This document shows, piece after piece, positions 9,838 through 17,951 of a stretch of DNA of 17,951 nucleotides. The translations under genes and the position numbers were made by a program. The stretch comes from Suillus spraguei (taxonomy: Eukaryota > Basidiomycota > Agaricomycetes > Boletales > Suillaceae), in assembly GCA_016800925.1 (NCBI GenBank), contig JABCPU010001041.1, forward strand, positions 1-17,951. Direction: 5' to 3'. Every line of letters begins with the position of its first letter. Within the stretch, counting starts at the first letter, position 1. Below the pieces are notes generated by a model. The model ran no database searches, had not been told where the DNA came from, and worked only from the letters and a program-made list of their open reading frames with translations.

Positions 9838-9968
9838 GCTCAAAACAACACTTTTCTACTATTAATCTTCAAAACTAATACATGCATATGAATCAATAAA
9901 TCATAAGTACGCCCTACGAACTCGAATGGACCCAATCTAATAAGAAACAAAAGAGATATTTTTTTGGT

Positions 9969-10193
9969 GGTGACACCGCTGGTGCTGTCACCTGCCGGTA
10001 CTGCCGTAGGTGGAGTTTCAAACTCGAATCACACTACAGTAACGCATCTGAACGTGTGATGGCGAGTAGCACTCGTCTGAGCGGGGAGGAACGTCCCAGA
10101 GATTCTGATAAGAGAGGCTCGCATTCAAGGCTTTCCACAATGCCTTGAATGGTGTTTATCCCAGTTTTTGGAGTGCTGCTAGGTGAGCACTCC
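9969..10193. other. Cluster of three perfect hairpins inside the transposon
   Basis: Three short perfect inverted repeats follow each other: GGTGACA/TGTCACC with a 10-nt loop (9969-9992), CATTCAAGGC/GCCTTGAATG with a 10-nt loop (10122-10151), and GGAGTGCT/AGCACTCC with an 8-nt loop (10170-10193). They lie in the part of the element that lacks transposase homology. Whether they matter for the element (subterminal binding sites) or are remnants of an inserted sequence is unknown. No tRNA, 5S or other known RNA pattern was recognised. Confidence 0.5.
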
Positions 10194-10384
10194 CTTAGTT
10201 ATTTTGATTGGATGTAATCAGTTTTCCTTTTAAGATACCCCCAGACTGTGCGAGATCGCGCTTCAGGAAATCGTGGCACACGGAGATCATTACTCAGTGA
10301 ATCCCAAGAAAGGTTTGGTGCCATCACAACTCGGATTCTGCAACCCCTCTCCATCACCGAAAACTCCGTGCTCAAATATTCGAG

Positions 10385-10985
10385 ATGGTGAATGTTTACC
10401 CTGGCAAGAATTGGGTCCGCCGCTTCATTTCTCGTCATGCAGATATCACTGTTGTGAAATCACAAGGCCTGGATCCAAAGCGCGCACAAAATTTCAACAA
10501 GTCAACGATCACAGAGTATTTTGATATGCGCAAGGCCTTGGATGACAAGCACGAAGGAATTCCACCGGAACACAACTGGAATGTTGATGAGAAAGGGTGT
10601 CAAATGGGAGGTGGTCAAAAGGGAGACAATTCAAAATTTATCTTCTCGAAAAGCAATGAGAACGCTATCGTATTCACAGTGATAATTTAGAGCTGGTCAC
10701 AATAATTGAATGTGTTTCGGCAGCTGGCGATTCCATTCCTCCATCATTTATTTTGGCTGATGGCCCCATTAATACTGAATACCAAAATGTTAAAGACATC
10801 GGAGGGTCAGTTCTGAACTAAATTCCAGTTGTGAACGCTACTGATTCGAGTAAATATAGCATTGCAACCTCTCCGACTGGGTAGATTCAGAACTGTTTGC
10901 AGCCGGTTCGAGAAACATCATCACAGCCATTGCCATCCGGCATCTTAATAATGATAATGGCTTATATTACTCTGGCAGCTCACAA
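10385..10985 (+). pseudogene. Truncated pogo/Fot1-type transposase relic
   Basis: From 10385 the frame reads PGKNWVRRFISRHADI, the end of the CENP-B-type helix-turn-helix (HTH_CENPB) domain, then IPPEHNWNVDEKG, which carries the first catalytic Asp of the DDE_1 transposase fold, then GGGQKG. After a frame change near 10670 it continues as SDNLELVTIIECVSAAGDSI and PPSFILADGP to a stop at 10819-10821. Weaker segments follow in shifted frames: YSIATSPTG and then VDSELFAA (about 10855-10910). The second and third catalytic acidic residues and the usual DGH region are absent, and the first helix-turn-helix is not recognisable upstream. At least two frame changes and one stop make it inactive. Known role of the family: cut-and-paste transposition into TA sites. 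Confidence 0.8.
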
Positions 10986-11129
10986 TACATATTTTAGATT
11001 GCTATATAGCCAGTGATTTGTATATACAGTATACCTTCATTAATGTCTAGTGCCGAACGGCCTTTGAAACCGGCTAGTGTGACGATACCGTGACTTTCCA
11101 TAACTTTCGTGACTGCACGAGATGTAGGG

Positions 11130-11156
11130 AGTGCACGAACTAGTGGTAACTAATAG
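11130..11156 (-). repeat. Right terminal inverted repeat
   Basis: 27 bp, AGTGCACGAACTAGTGG then TAACTAATAG, an exact reverse complement of the left repeat and followed by TA at 11157-11158. No mismatch between the two ends implies either recent insertion or recent activity in trans. Confidence 0.9.
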
Positions 11157-11158
11157 TA

Positions 11159-11786
11159 AGATCGTGATGCATGTGTTTTACAACTCCGGTTATGTGCCGG
11201 TGAATCCGGTACCTACAGCTCGTTGTCCGGTATCCGGTGTGAAAATGAATACAGAAAAGAGTTTGAATCGTCTGTTGCAGGAAATTCCAAAAAAAATCGA
11301 TAATTGCACGTTGAGCTAACCGCCACCATGAGCCCCGCCACAGTTGCTGCTAGCATTCGTCGTGTCATCTTGGTGGGGTATGTCAGCGCACTCCAAGCGC
11401 CATCGCGGAGGAATTCTCAGTCTACCGTGAGACCAACACGAGTAATAGCAGAGAAATGCCTTAAGCCAATGAACATCTGGAAGAGAATCGACGTCAGACA
11501 GATCAGACGAGGAGTCGTCTTGCGGTAAGGTCGTATGTTGTCTAGAGTGTCGGGTGTCGTCGACTTTCCTGTATTCAGGTAATTTTGCAGCAACCAGACG
11601 CTGTAGGATGCATATGAACAACAAGATATTGGAGGATAAGAATTGTGTTACAATGGATTTTCGCCCAGCTGCGACTTCACCGAATGGTAATTCGTGTTGG
11701 GATCCGGACCTACGGAAAGGAAGGCCCTGACGCAGGACCTGCGTGATTCCGTTCGAGCGGCAAGGTATTTCTAACTGGACATGGAC
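11159..11786. other. No recognised gene between the transposon and the WD40 pseudogene
   Basis: Short ORFs occur on both strands. On plus, 11328-11528 encodes 66 basic residues from an ATG in GCCACCATGAG context. On minus, 11316-11624 is open with an acidic SSSDLSDVDSLPDVHW stretch, and in another minus frame a Met near 11371 is followed by a hydrophobic, signal-like TRRMLAATVAGLMVAV. None can be linked to a family, and the ORFs overlap each other, so I call none of them. CCGGT recurs several times at about 11194-11240. Confidence 0.4.
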
Positions 11787-13211
11787 TCAGTCATATATTG
11801 CGAGTTGGTTCAAATGGATACTGACATCATTTGTGACTTGCGCTGAAGAGAGGCGGTTTGAAGGCAAGGGCAACGTAGCAGGGTACTGCGGGAAATAGTC
11901 GAGTAAATTTTAAAAGCAACAAGATAAAGACACATACATCCCATGGATCACGAGGCTGAGTGTCTTGTACAGGAGTAACTGTGTTCGTGTGAAAAAAATT
12001 GCGGATATGGCGAAAGAAAGAAAGTCGCTTGTCCATTGTAGGCATTTGATGCCTGAAAGGAGAAGATGGGGTTCTGCGCGCGGCGGCGGACACGGGTTGC
12101 ATCAGACTGTGATTATCCATGTGAATCGGCACAATGGTGAAAATGATAGTGAGATACATACATTAAGTAAACGCTGGAAGGTAACTTTGGTCTTCAAGAG
12201 AAAGTCAGTCCACAGAGATGGATTCAGGCAGGTAAATGCGTACTTTTGGGAGGATGGCAAGTAGAGCAGAGGTAGCGCTCCGTATGTATATATTGGATCA
12301 TTGTAGAACGTATAAGCAAGTTGAAGTGAGTCGGGTGAAGATATGAGGCTTTGGACATAACCGAAAGCAAATGAGGCGATGAGTTGTCGGGATGGAAGGT
12401 CCAAAGTTTGATAGTGTCGTCCTCAGAGGCACTGATGAGAAGGGTGTTGTCAAATAAAAGAGCTAAACAGAGATGGATTCAGTGTGCCCTTCAAATGGAG
12501 TTCCGACTGTCTTCAGCGTCGAGGCGTCGAATTCAAAGATGGTTTTGGGTACCTCATCGTTGAATGTGAATGCGGCTATAATGTTTGTTGTCCAAAACAC
12601 TGGCGATATGCGGATCCTTCTTCACTATATCCCCCACTCTCACATCCAATTTTTGTGATTGGATGTCCCAGACCTCAAGACACTTCCCCACATTTGACTT
12701 CACTGCAAGCTTCTTTGCATCTGGTGAGAATCGGACTGCACCCGCCCAATCAGCGCTGTCAAATGGACCTGCCACGAGTTTGCCTGTCTTCAAGTTCCAT
12801 ATTCGTGCTGTTTTATCGTCTGCGCCACTGGCAAGCAGCGTGCTATCTGCAGAGATGTCAATGCAGGTGATCCTCCATGAGTGGCCTTCAAATATTTTCG
12901 CCATCCCGTATCAACCTCCCAAGCTTTCAGCATCGGACGATGGTAATCCCCACCACTTGCGACAGCCCATTGACCATTCCTTGATACCGCCACTGCCCGT
13001 ATTTTCTCTTTGCAAATACCCCGCACTTCCTTGATCTCCTTGCCCGACTGCAAGTCCCATCGCCGAGCGATCTTGTCCTTAGATCCGCTGAACATTTGCT
13101 TCCCGTCAGGAAAGTAGGCTATGGATGTAATACCCGGGTATCGTTCGCCTCCATTGGTGTCAGGACCATTTCTTCACGGAACAGCTCCGCCCATGTGGCA
13201 GTAGAAACCAT
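11787..13211 (-). pseudogene. WD40-repeat protein pseudogene
   Basis: The minus strand reads as a WD40 beta-propeller protein in successive frames: GITSIAYFPDGKQMFSGSKD (about 13130-13080), GHSWRITCIDISADSTLLAS with GADDKTARIWNLKTGKLVAG (12554-12904), FEFDASTLKTVGTPFEGHT (about 12538-12481), DNTLLISASEDDTIKLWTF (about 12450-12397), then SRQLIASF and SPDSLQLAYTFYNDP. At least five frame changes are needed, near 12904, 12605, 12463, 12396 and between about 12065 and 12010, and probably one near 13140. Two canonical introns survive in the tail: 12107-12161 (GTATGT..CACAG, joining LLN to SDATR) and 11886-11937 (GTATGT..CCGCAG, joining PRDPWD to YPATLPLP), with a stop at 11787-11789. I recall similar WD40 proteins with this kind of RDP-D tail as expanded families in Boletales. 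Intact relatives would be soluble scaffold proteins; this copy cannot make one. Confidence 0.8.
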
Positions 13212-13223
13212 AGTTGTGTTTCC

Positions 13224-13570
13224 GTAAATGAAGTTGCAGTCCAACAGCCAAAGATATTATCTGGATGCGTTCAAAGGTGAGCCGTTCTCGTTCACTGACC
13301 CTGATATATGATATGTACTAATTTTGATGATGACAGCACGTTCCCTGCTGAACCCAATGGTCAGTTCACCCGTACTGGTAGTTTAGATGAGCTTACAAAG
13401 AGGGTTGCAAGGATAAAGCGTGAGGAATTCTTGAATGCGAACACAGTCTTACTTGCGTGTATTAACGTTCTCCTGTATGGCAGTACTAGCTGTGTACCTT
13501 ACGTTTCATTCACTAGCACAGGCTGATGGCTGTTGCCGAAGTTCCTGCATCATTTAAGTGAAATAGGAAA
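13224..13570 (+). other. Possible exons of an unassigned gene or relic
   Basis: A coding-like stretch TFPAEPNGQFTRTGSLDELT continues as KRVARIKREEFLNANT (about 13336-13445). It is preceded by a good intron candidate from GTGAGC (13279) to GATGACAG (about 13335), which joins it in frame to an upstream VSVNEVAVQQPKILSGCVQ. A further acceptor near 13522 could lead to a short last exon. No in-frame ATG is found upstream before the WD40 pseudogene, and I do not recognise the sequence. It is either a gene fragment or chance. Confidence 0.2.
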
Positions 13571-13829
13571 CTACATCACGAGAGCGGATATTGAATCCAC
13601 AGCCAACGTTCGTCTCCTAAAGATAGATTCAATGACAGGAGAGAGAAATCCACTCTGGTCGCAGCCGTCTTTCAGCACCATACTCGTATATTCGTAGATT
13701 CCATGTCCGTTGACACGGGGATCGTGGCTCTGAATATTCAAGTCGTATGATAGTTGCGTGCGCTGCGTAGCATCTATAGTCTAAACAACTCACCAAGTAT
13801 TGGGTGCCACGCCACTGAGTTGCTTCCAT
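13571..13829 (-). other. Possible two-exon small ORF, unassigned
   Basis: On the minus strand ATG 13829 opens MEATQWRGTQYL (exon 13794-13829). A canonical intron 13730-13793 (GTGAGT..TATTCAG, 64 nt) then leads in frame to SHDPRVNGHGIYEYTSMVLK and on to SPVIESIFRRRTLAVDSI, stopping at 13571-13573. The product would have 64 residues. The composition is protein-like and the splice sites are good, but there is no family match, and it overlaps other weak candidates. It could be the last exons of a truncated gene. Confidence 0.25.
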
Positions 13830-13860
13830 ACTCGGTGACCTAAGTCAAATGGGTTAATTC

Positions 13861-14058
13861 ATGATGGCAACTGTTCTGGACCACATCCAAGATGGGTTGT
13901 TTTCCGATATTTGTCTCGAGCTTCTGAATTCAACAATTATAAACAACCACTTCCGGGAACAATCCCTGATGAGCGAACACCGGATTTCCCAAGGCTTGCT
14001 GGCTAGTTGCGCACTGCTCTCTGCGGGCAGGCCAATCTACCAATTACTCTACAAATGA
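13861..14058 (+). other. Upstream ORF overlapping the Uds1 start codon
   Basis: A 65-codon ORF starting MMATVLDHIQ ends with TGA at 14056-14058, which overlaps the proposed Uds1 ATG (14055-14057) as ATGA. It lies where the Uds1 5' leader is expected. No domain is visible, so it would act, if transcribed, as a leader uORF and not as a separate protein gene. Confidence 0.3.
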
Positions 14059-16997
14059 ATGGCGTTCGCAAACTTTGGGGAGGCGGAAGTTCGTCTACCA
14101 GTTCGCCAACAGCACAGTCACCTGGGCCAGCAACACCTGTAACACCTATATCGCCAGCACCGTCAACCACACCTTCTTCCGAAAGTTCTCCTCTCGCGAC
14201 AACGCAGGGACTTTTTATCAAGAAAAATAAGAAACAGTCATCTGTAGTATCTATCACTGATGCTAGGAACGGTAACGACATCAACGGCTCAGACCGCTCG
14301 GCATCACCTGCTTCATCCCGAGTCACTTCTCCCTTACGAAAGCCAGTCCCGATCGCAGGTCCAGGCCCCTCATCTCCAAGAATTTTACCTCCACTCCAAC
14401 CAAGAACGTCTACAGCTTCAGAATGGAAACGCACCTCAGGATTGCTCAATATAAGAGATGACCTCCTCATAAGTCTGCTCACAAGTGAAGCAGTCGTAGA
14501 AAGCCGCGAATGCGAGATCTTAAGCGGAGAAGAAGTGGAAGAACTCAAAAAGGTTCGATTTTCATTCATTCATTCCATCTGGGCCTTTATATTTAACTTT
14601 AATAAATCGTCCCTCCAGGAACATCAAATTCTCAAGATACGACTCGCTGCAGCACAAAGGAAGCTCAAACTAGAAACAAAGATCCGCGATGCAGCTCTAT
14701 CTCTTTCAAAAGTAAACACTGCGCACAAGAAAGTATCAAAAGCCACGGATGACCAACTAGATGCTGCAGAACGCAGAGTCAACGCTGCACAGACGGAACT
14801 TTGGCGCGTTTCAGAACGAACAAACGAAGTAGAGCGAAAGCTCCTCGAACATCGTGCAGGCGTGCTTGGTTTCTCCGTCGCCAAGATGGAGAGAAAGATG
14901 ATGCCTGGTGGGGATGCATCGGGTTTGAGCACGTCCAATAAGAGTTCGGCCCTTAGCTCCGTCATGACTACCTCTCCACAACCGAAAGCGCGATTCGACG
15001 GTGCACACCTATTCGCAGGCCACGCTGATGCACAGATTCCAAAAGCCCCACTATCCGTTGATGACATCGTCGCGCTCGAAGACAAGCTCCGCGCTGCAAC
15101 CGAAGCCCTCAGTATCGCGAACCAGAAACAAGCTGAGATGGCGCGCGAATTATCTCACCTCCGTCTCGAGAAGGAACAGGTTGAAACGACGATGGGTATG
15201 GAACTTCAGACTGCTGAGGAAACCGTTGCTGCGCTGGAGAAAGAGTTCCCGCGTCTTGAAGAGCTGAATGAGAAATGTCAGGAATTACTCGAGGAACGTG
15301 CGCAGTGGGAAAAGGACAAGATTCTACTGGCCGCAAGGGAGAAGGAGGTGGAGAGGTTGGAAAGGCGGTTAGAGCTCTTGGAGGAGCAAAGTGGCGAAGC
15401 AACGGAAATGGAACGCGCACTCTCGGACGTACAAGCAAAGTGCGACGCGGAACTGCAGACAAAGGACGAGGAAATCGCAGCGCTGAAAAAAGAGTGGGAG
15501 GATGCAAAAGAGGAATGGGAGGCGGAGAAAGCTGTGATGGAGGAAGATAAACTTGCAGAGCTTGGTGCGCTACAGGATGAGCTCGAGGATGCAAGAGAGG
15601 AATGGGAGGCAGAGAGAACTGTGATGGAGGAGAATAAATCCACAGAAGTTAGTGTGCTGCAGGATGAACTGGATGATGCGAGGGCTAGTGGCGAAGCACG
15701 AGCAGAGTTGGATGACGCTATCGAGGCACTTCGAACGGTCATGCAGCTGCATGGTATTCAAATTGCCTCCGATACATCCTTGCAAGGTCTGCTTGCCTCG
15801 GTCGCGTCACACCTCGAAACGTTGTCGGCTGTGCTGCAGGGACACAGTGATAGGCATGCGCGCTTTGGAGACGAGCTGCGGGTCCACATGGAGAAGAACG
15901 AAACTCTCTCAAAGGACCTGGACGCCGTTCGGCTGGAAAGGGACAATGCACAACTTGAAGTTCAATCCCTGGAGTCACGAGTCAAGGTAACATTCCATTA
16001 TCTTCTAGCACGAAAAGCACTCATCACGACCCCAGGAACTCATTGATGCCTCGTCAGCACCTACCGACCCTCCAATCGAATACACAGGCGAAGCAGCGGA
16101 CATCATTGCCATTCTCCAACCCATCTGGAACATCCTCCCCGCACCCGAACTCCGCGCCTCGAAACTCAACAGCAAACGACATCTCCGAAACCCTTCTATA
16201 GCTTCGAATCTAGGCAGATCATCACCATCACCATCCAAATCCACCCTTTCTGACATGGACGTACGCGCGCTCAAATCTCTCTACGACGTCCGCTCGCAAC
16301 CTACTCCTACTCCAGCAACTAGTCCTTCACCCCCAGACCAAATAAAAGGCACATTCAGCGTCGAAGCATTCGTCTCGCGTGTCCAAGCGCTTATCATAGA
16401 CGACCGAGCGCTAATCGAAAGATTGATCCGGTTCGCTCAAGCACATGACCTACTCAAGAAGAACGCAGAACGCGCTCAAAAACTTGCACAGGATACCAAT
16501 GCAGCGTTGGAGACATATCAGCGGCAGGTATCAACGCTTGAGCGGCAGAATACTTCTTTGTTGTCGAAGCAAAATGCATTGTGAGTCTTTGTTTGCTTAC
16601 GTGAGTGGAGTGAAATTTTGAACGGTTTTATTTGGATAGGATGGACGAGATACGTGACCTACAAGACGCTATCGAACGTGCGGTCTGCGAGTCCCGCGAG
16701 ATGGAGATGCACGCTGCAGAACAAGCAGAGACATGTCGACAACTTTCAGAGGCTAATAGCTCGCTGAGCGCCAAGACGCTTACGCTCGCTGAAGAAGCTG
16801 CTGTAGCTCCAGAAAAAGTACGGAAGCAACTTGAAGGTCAACTTGCGGAATGCACAGAGGCTTTGAGGAAAGCGAGAGAGGAGATAGACGGGATGAGGAT
16901 GTCGGAGCAGACACAAAGGATTGCATTGTTGGATGAACTTAATTTGATGCAGACGGAGAATAGTAATTTGAGGGCGCAGTTGAGGGCAAAGAAGTAA
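14055..16997 (+). CDS. Uds1-family (up-regulated during septation) coiled-coil protein
   Basis: An intact gene of four exons, 14055-14552, 14619-15986, 16036-16580 and 16640-16997, giving 922 residues. Introns are 66, 49 and 59 nt, GT-AG. Residues 1-125 are a Ser/Thr/Pro-rich disordered region. From residue 132 comes the Uds1 domain: NIRDDLLISLLTSEAVVESR and EILSGEEVEELKK, continuing after intron 1 with LETKIRDAALSLSKVN and ERRVNAAQTELWRVSERTNE. The rest is long coiled coil, with a conserved RFDGAHLFAGHAD segment, a Pro/Ser linker near the start of exon 3 and a final coiled coil ending in NLRAQLRAKK. The family is named from fission-yeast uds1; a structural role in septation or polarity is inferred and the mechanism is not established. 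ATG 14055 is preferred because conserved MNGVRKL starts there; an in-frame ATG at 14007 would add 16 residues. No frame breaks, unlike the genes to the left. Confidence 0.88.
15498..15671 (+). repeat. 87-bp tandem duplication in the Uds1 coiled coil
   Basis: Two adjacent 87-bp units (15498-15584 and 15585-15671) encode 29-residue copies at residues 460-488 and 489-517. Both start EDA(K/R)EEWEAE and end LQDEL. A third, shorter start (DDAR) follows. The first half is nearly identical between copies and the second half has diverged. Confidence 0.85.
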
Positions 16998-17271
16998 GTG
17001 GTTGGGTGTGTGGTATGTATATCTATGATAGTGTATGAATCAGTGTGCTTTATTAAGTTTGTTCAATTCGGGTTTCGTTACAGCGAGTGCCGGTGTATTC
17101 GATAGTCCTAATACCCACTCGGCAGAGAATGTCATACGGAAAGGCAACTTAGGTGGATACCGAAGCAAGATTCAGGTTGTGGGCCAACATTCTTCCAAAG
17201 GGAAATCTACTGGTAGTGGTAATACATGAAAGTCGTTGGCAACAATAGTATATCATACATCATTTATATCG

Positions 17272-17951
17272 CTACACTTTACTAAACCAAACATCAGCAC
17301 GATCTTTCACAGTTGTATGTGTTCGTTCCCTCTCCGCGAGTTGACCCACCATCCCGAACAAGCCAAAACCAATAACTTTTCCATCTTCCACAACGAACTC
17401 TGCCGTAGCTTCGAACGTCGTTGTCTCAAAGGGCGTACGGTCGCGCCCATATCCTTCCGGGAATAATGATATGTACTGGACCACGAACGTATTTCCAGAC
17501 CGATGCATGCCTCGAATATGAGATGACCATATGCGAGGCCATGCTGCCAATAGTTGAACAGGCTGCGGAGCACTTGACTGCCCTCCATCCACGGCAATAA
17601 AGTCGGAGATGACATCTTGACAATAGGAGGAGCTTCCGGAAGGAGTACAAAAGACGATGGCGCCGTATCCAGCACTAGTATATGTGCCCGAGAACTCTTC
17701 GAATGCAAGTTCCAAACTAACGACGTTTTCGTCTGCAGGTGCGATTGTTTCCTTCTCAGACGTATCGGGCTTACTGAACCAATTATGAGTGAGCAAAGGG
17801 AAAGGTATTTGGCAATGAAAATAACGAACATCGGTGGTAATTGTTTTGACCGCAGATTCAGAGCCGCGTCGATTATACGGTTCAAGATATTCGTCACAGG
17901 CGGTGCTTTATTGTCGCCATTGGCAAAAACAACGACTCCAAGATCGTCATT
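17272..17951 (-). CDS. Beta-lactamase-family serine hydrolase, C-terminal part (runs off the window)
   Basis: The 3' end of a fungal beta-lactamase-related protein on the minus strand. The exon 17830-17951, cut by the window edge, reads DLGVVVFANGDNKAPPV then ILNRIIDAALNL, the last strand and helix of the serine-hydrolase fold. Intron 17774-17829 (GTTCGT..TTCAG, 56 nt) joins it in phase to 17272-17773, which holds the C-terminal accessory domain: FEEFSGTYTSAGYGAIVFC, LLAAWPRIWSSHIRGMH, SLFPEGYGRDRTPFET and FVVEDGKVIGFGLFGMVGQL, ending VWFSKV. The catalytic SxxK and YxN motifs lie beyond the window. Fungal members are often secreted or act as esterase- or lactamase-like hydrolases; the substrate cannot be told. 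It is convergent with Uds1 across 274 bp. No frame break is seen. Confidence 0.8.

Larger units (their letters stand above)
9811..11156. mobile_element. pogo/Fot1-type (Tc1/mariner superfamily) DNA transposon, internally deleted
   Basis: A 1,346-bp element bounded by perfect 27-bp terminal inverted repeats (9811-9837 and 11130-11156), flanked on each side by TA (9809-9810 and 11157-11158), the target-site duplication of the Tc1/mariner superfamily. Inside, from about 10385 to 10985, lies a decayed piece of a pogo/Fot1-type transposase. A full element of this type usually carries a transposase of about 500 residues or more. Here the second half of the DDE domain is missing, so the copy is non-autonomous. 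The first 500 bp has no coding homology I can see and is rich in small hairpins. It sits about 210 bp upstream of the mdm34 start codon. Confidence 0.85.

Noticed and set aside
9427..9891. A 154-codon plus ORF antisense to mdm34 exon 1 and running into the transposon end
   Set aside because: It crosses the transposon boundary and opposes a well-supported SMP-domain exon, so it is a shadow ORF.
11321..11528. A 66-codon plus ORF with a vertebrate-like Kozak context (GCCACCATGAG)
   Set aside because: No homology, no promoter or splice signals, and overlapping minus-strand ORFs of equal quality. The context match is probably chance.
1..17951. CRISPR array, rRNA, tRNA, prophage or bacterial operon features
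   Set aside because: The only tandem array lacks spacers, no tRNA B-box plus cloverleaf was found by eye, and gene structure is eukaryotic with spliceosomal introns.

Overview
The window looks like nuclear DNA of a filamentous basidiomycete, most likely an Agaricomycete and perhaps a member of the Boletales. The evidence is the gene architecture (many 47-66 nt GT-AG introns in otherwise compact genes) and the gene content: a Virilizer-type m6A-writer subunit, the ERMES subunit Mdm34, a Uds1 septation-family coiled-coil protein, a fungal beta-lactamase-like serine hydrolase, NACHT and WD40 relics, and a pogo/Fot1-type transposon. Family names rest on my own recognition of motifs; no database search was run.

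Layout. 1-3.4 kb is an accessory, decayed region: a 26-27 bp minisatellite (about 66-420), two broken NACHT-NTPase fragments (669-918 and 1302-1535), an unassigned small spliced ORF behind a TATA box (about 1.84-2.2 kb), and otherwise nothing recognisable. 3388-7222 (+) is a Virilizer-like gene of about 1,175 codons in seven exons. 7428-9600 (-) is mdm34 in three exons, convergent with it. 9811-11156 is a precisely bounded, internally deleted Tc1/mariner-pogo type element with perfect 27-bp terminal inverted repeats and TA target duplications, inserted about 210 bp upstream of the mdm34 start. 11787-13211 (-) is a WD40-repeat pseudogene. 13.2-13.85 kb holds only weak, unassigned exon candidates. 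14055-16997 (+) is an intact four-exon Uds1-family gene, and 17272-17951 (-) is the 3' end of a beta-lactamase-family gene that runs off the window.

The most striking property is the contrast in reading-frame integrity. The Virilizer-like gene needs about seven frame corrections and mdm34 about three. Nearly all behave like single-base deletions, several of them in homopolymers, and I see no clear substitution-type nonsense codon. The last 4 kb (Uds1 and beta-lactamase) shows no frame break. Either a local stretch of the assembly is under-polished, or two normally conserved housekeeping genes are decaying here beside a transposon and other relics. Resequencing would decide.

The genes do not form a single pathway: RNA methylation (Virilizer), ER-mitochondria lipid transfer (Mdm34), septation or cytoskeleton (Uds1) and a secondary hydrolase are independent neighbours. 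No convincing new multi-gene system is visible. The most informative new observations are the defined transposon copy, the frame-break pattern and the relic clusters.
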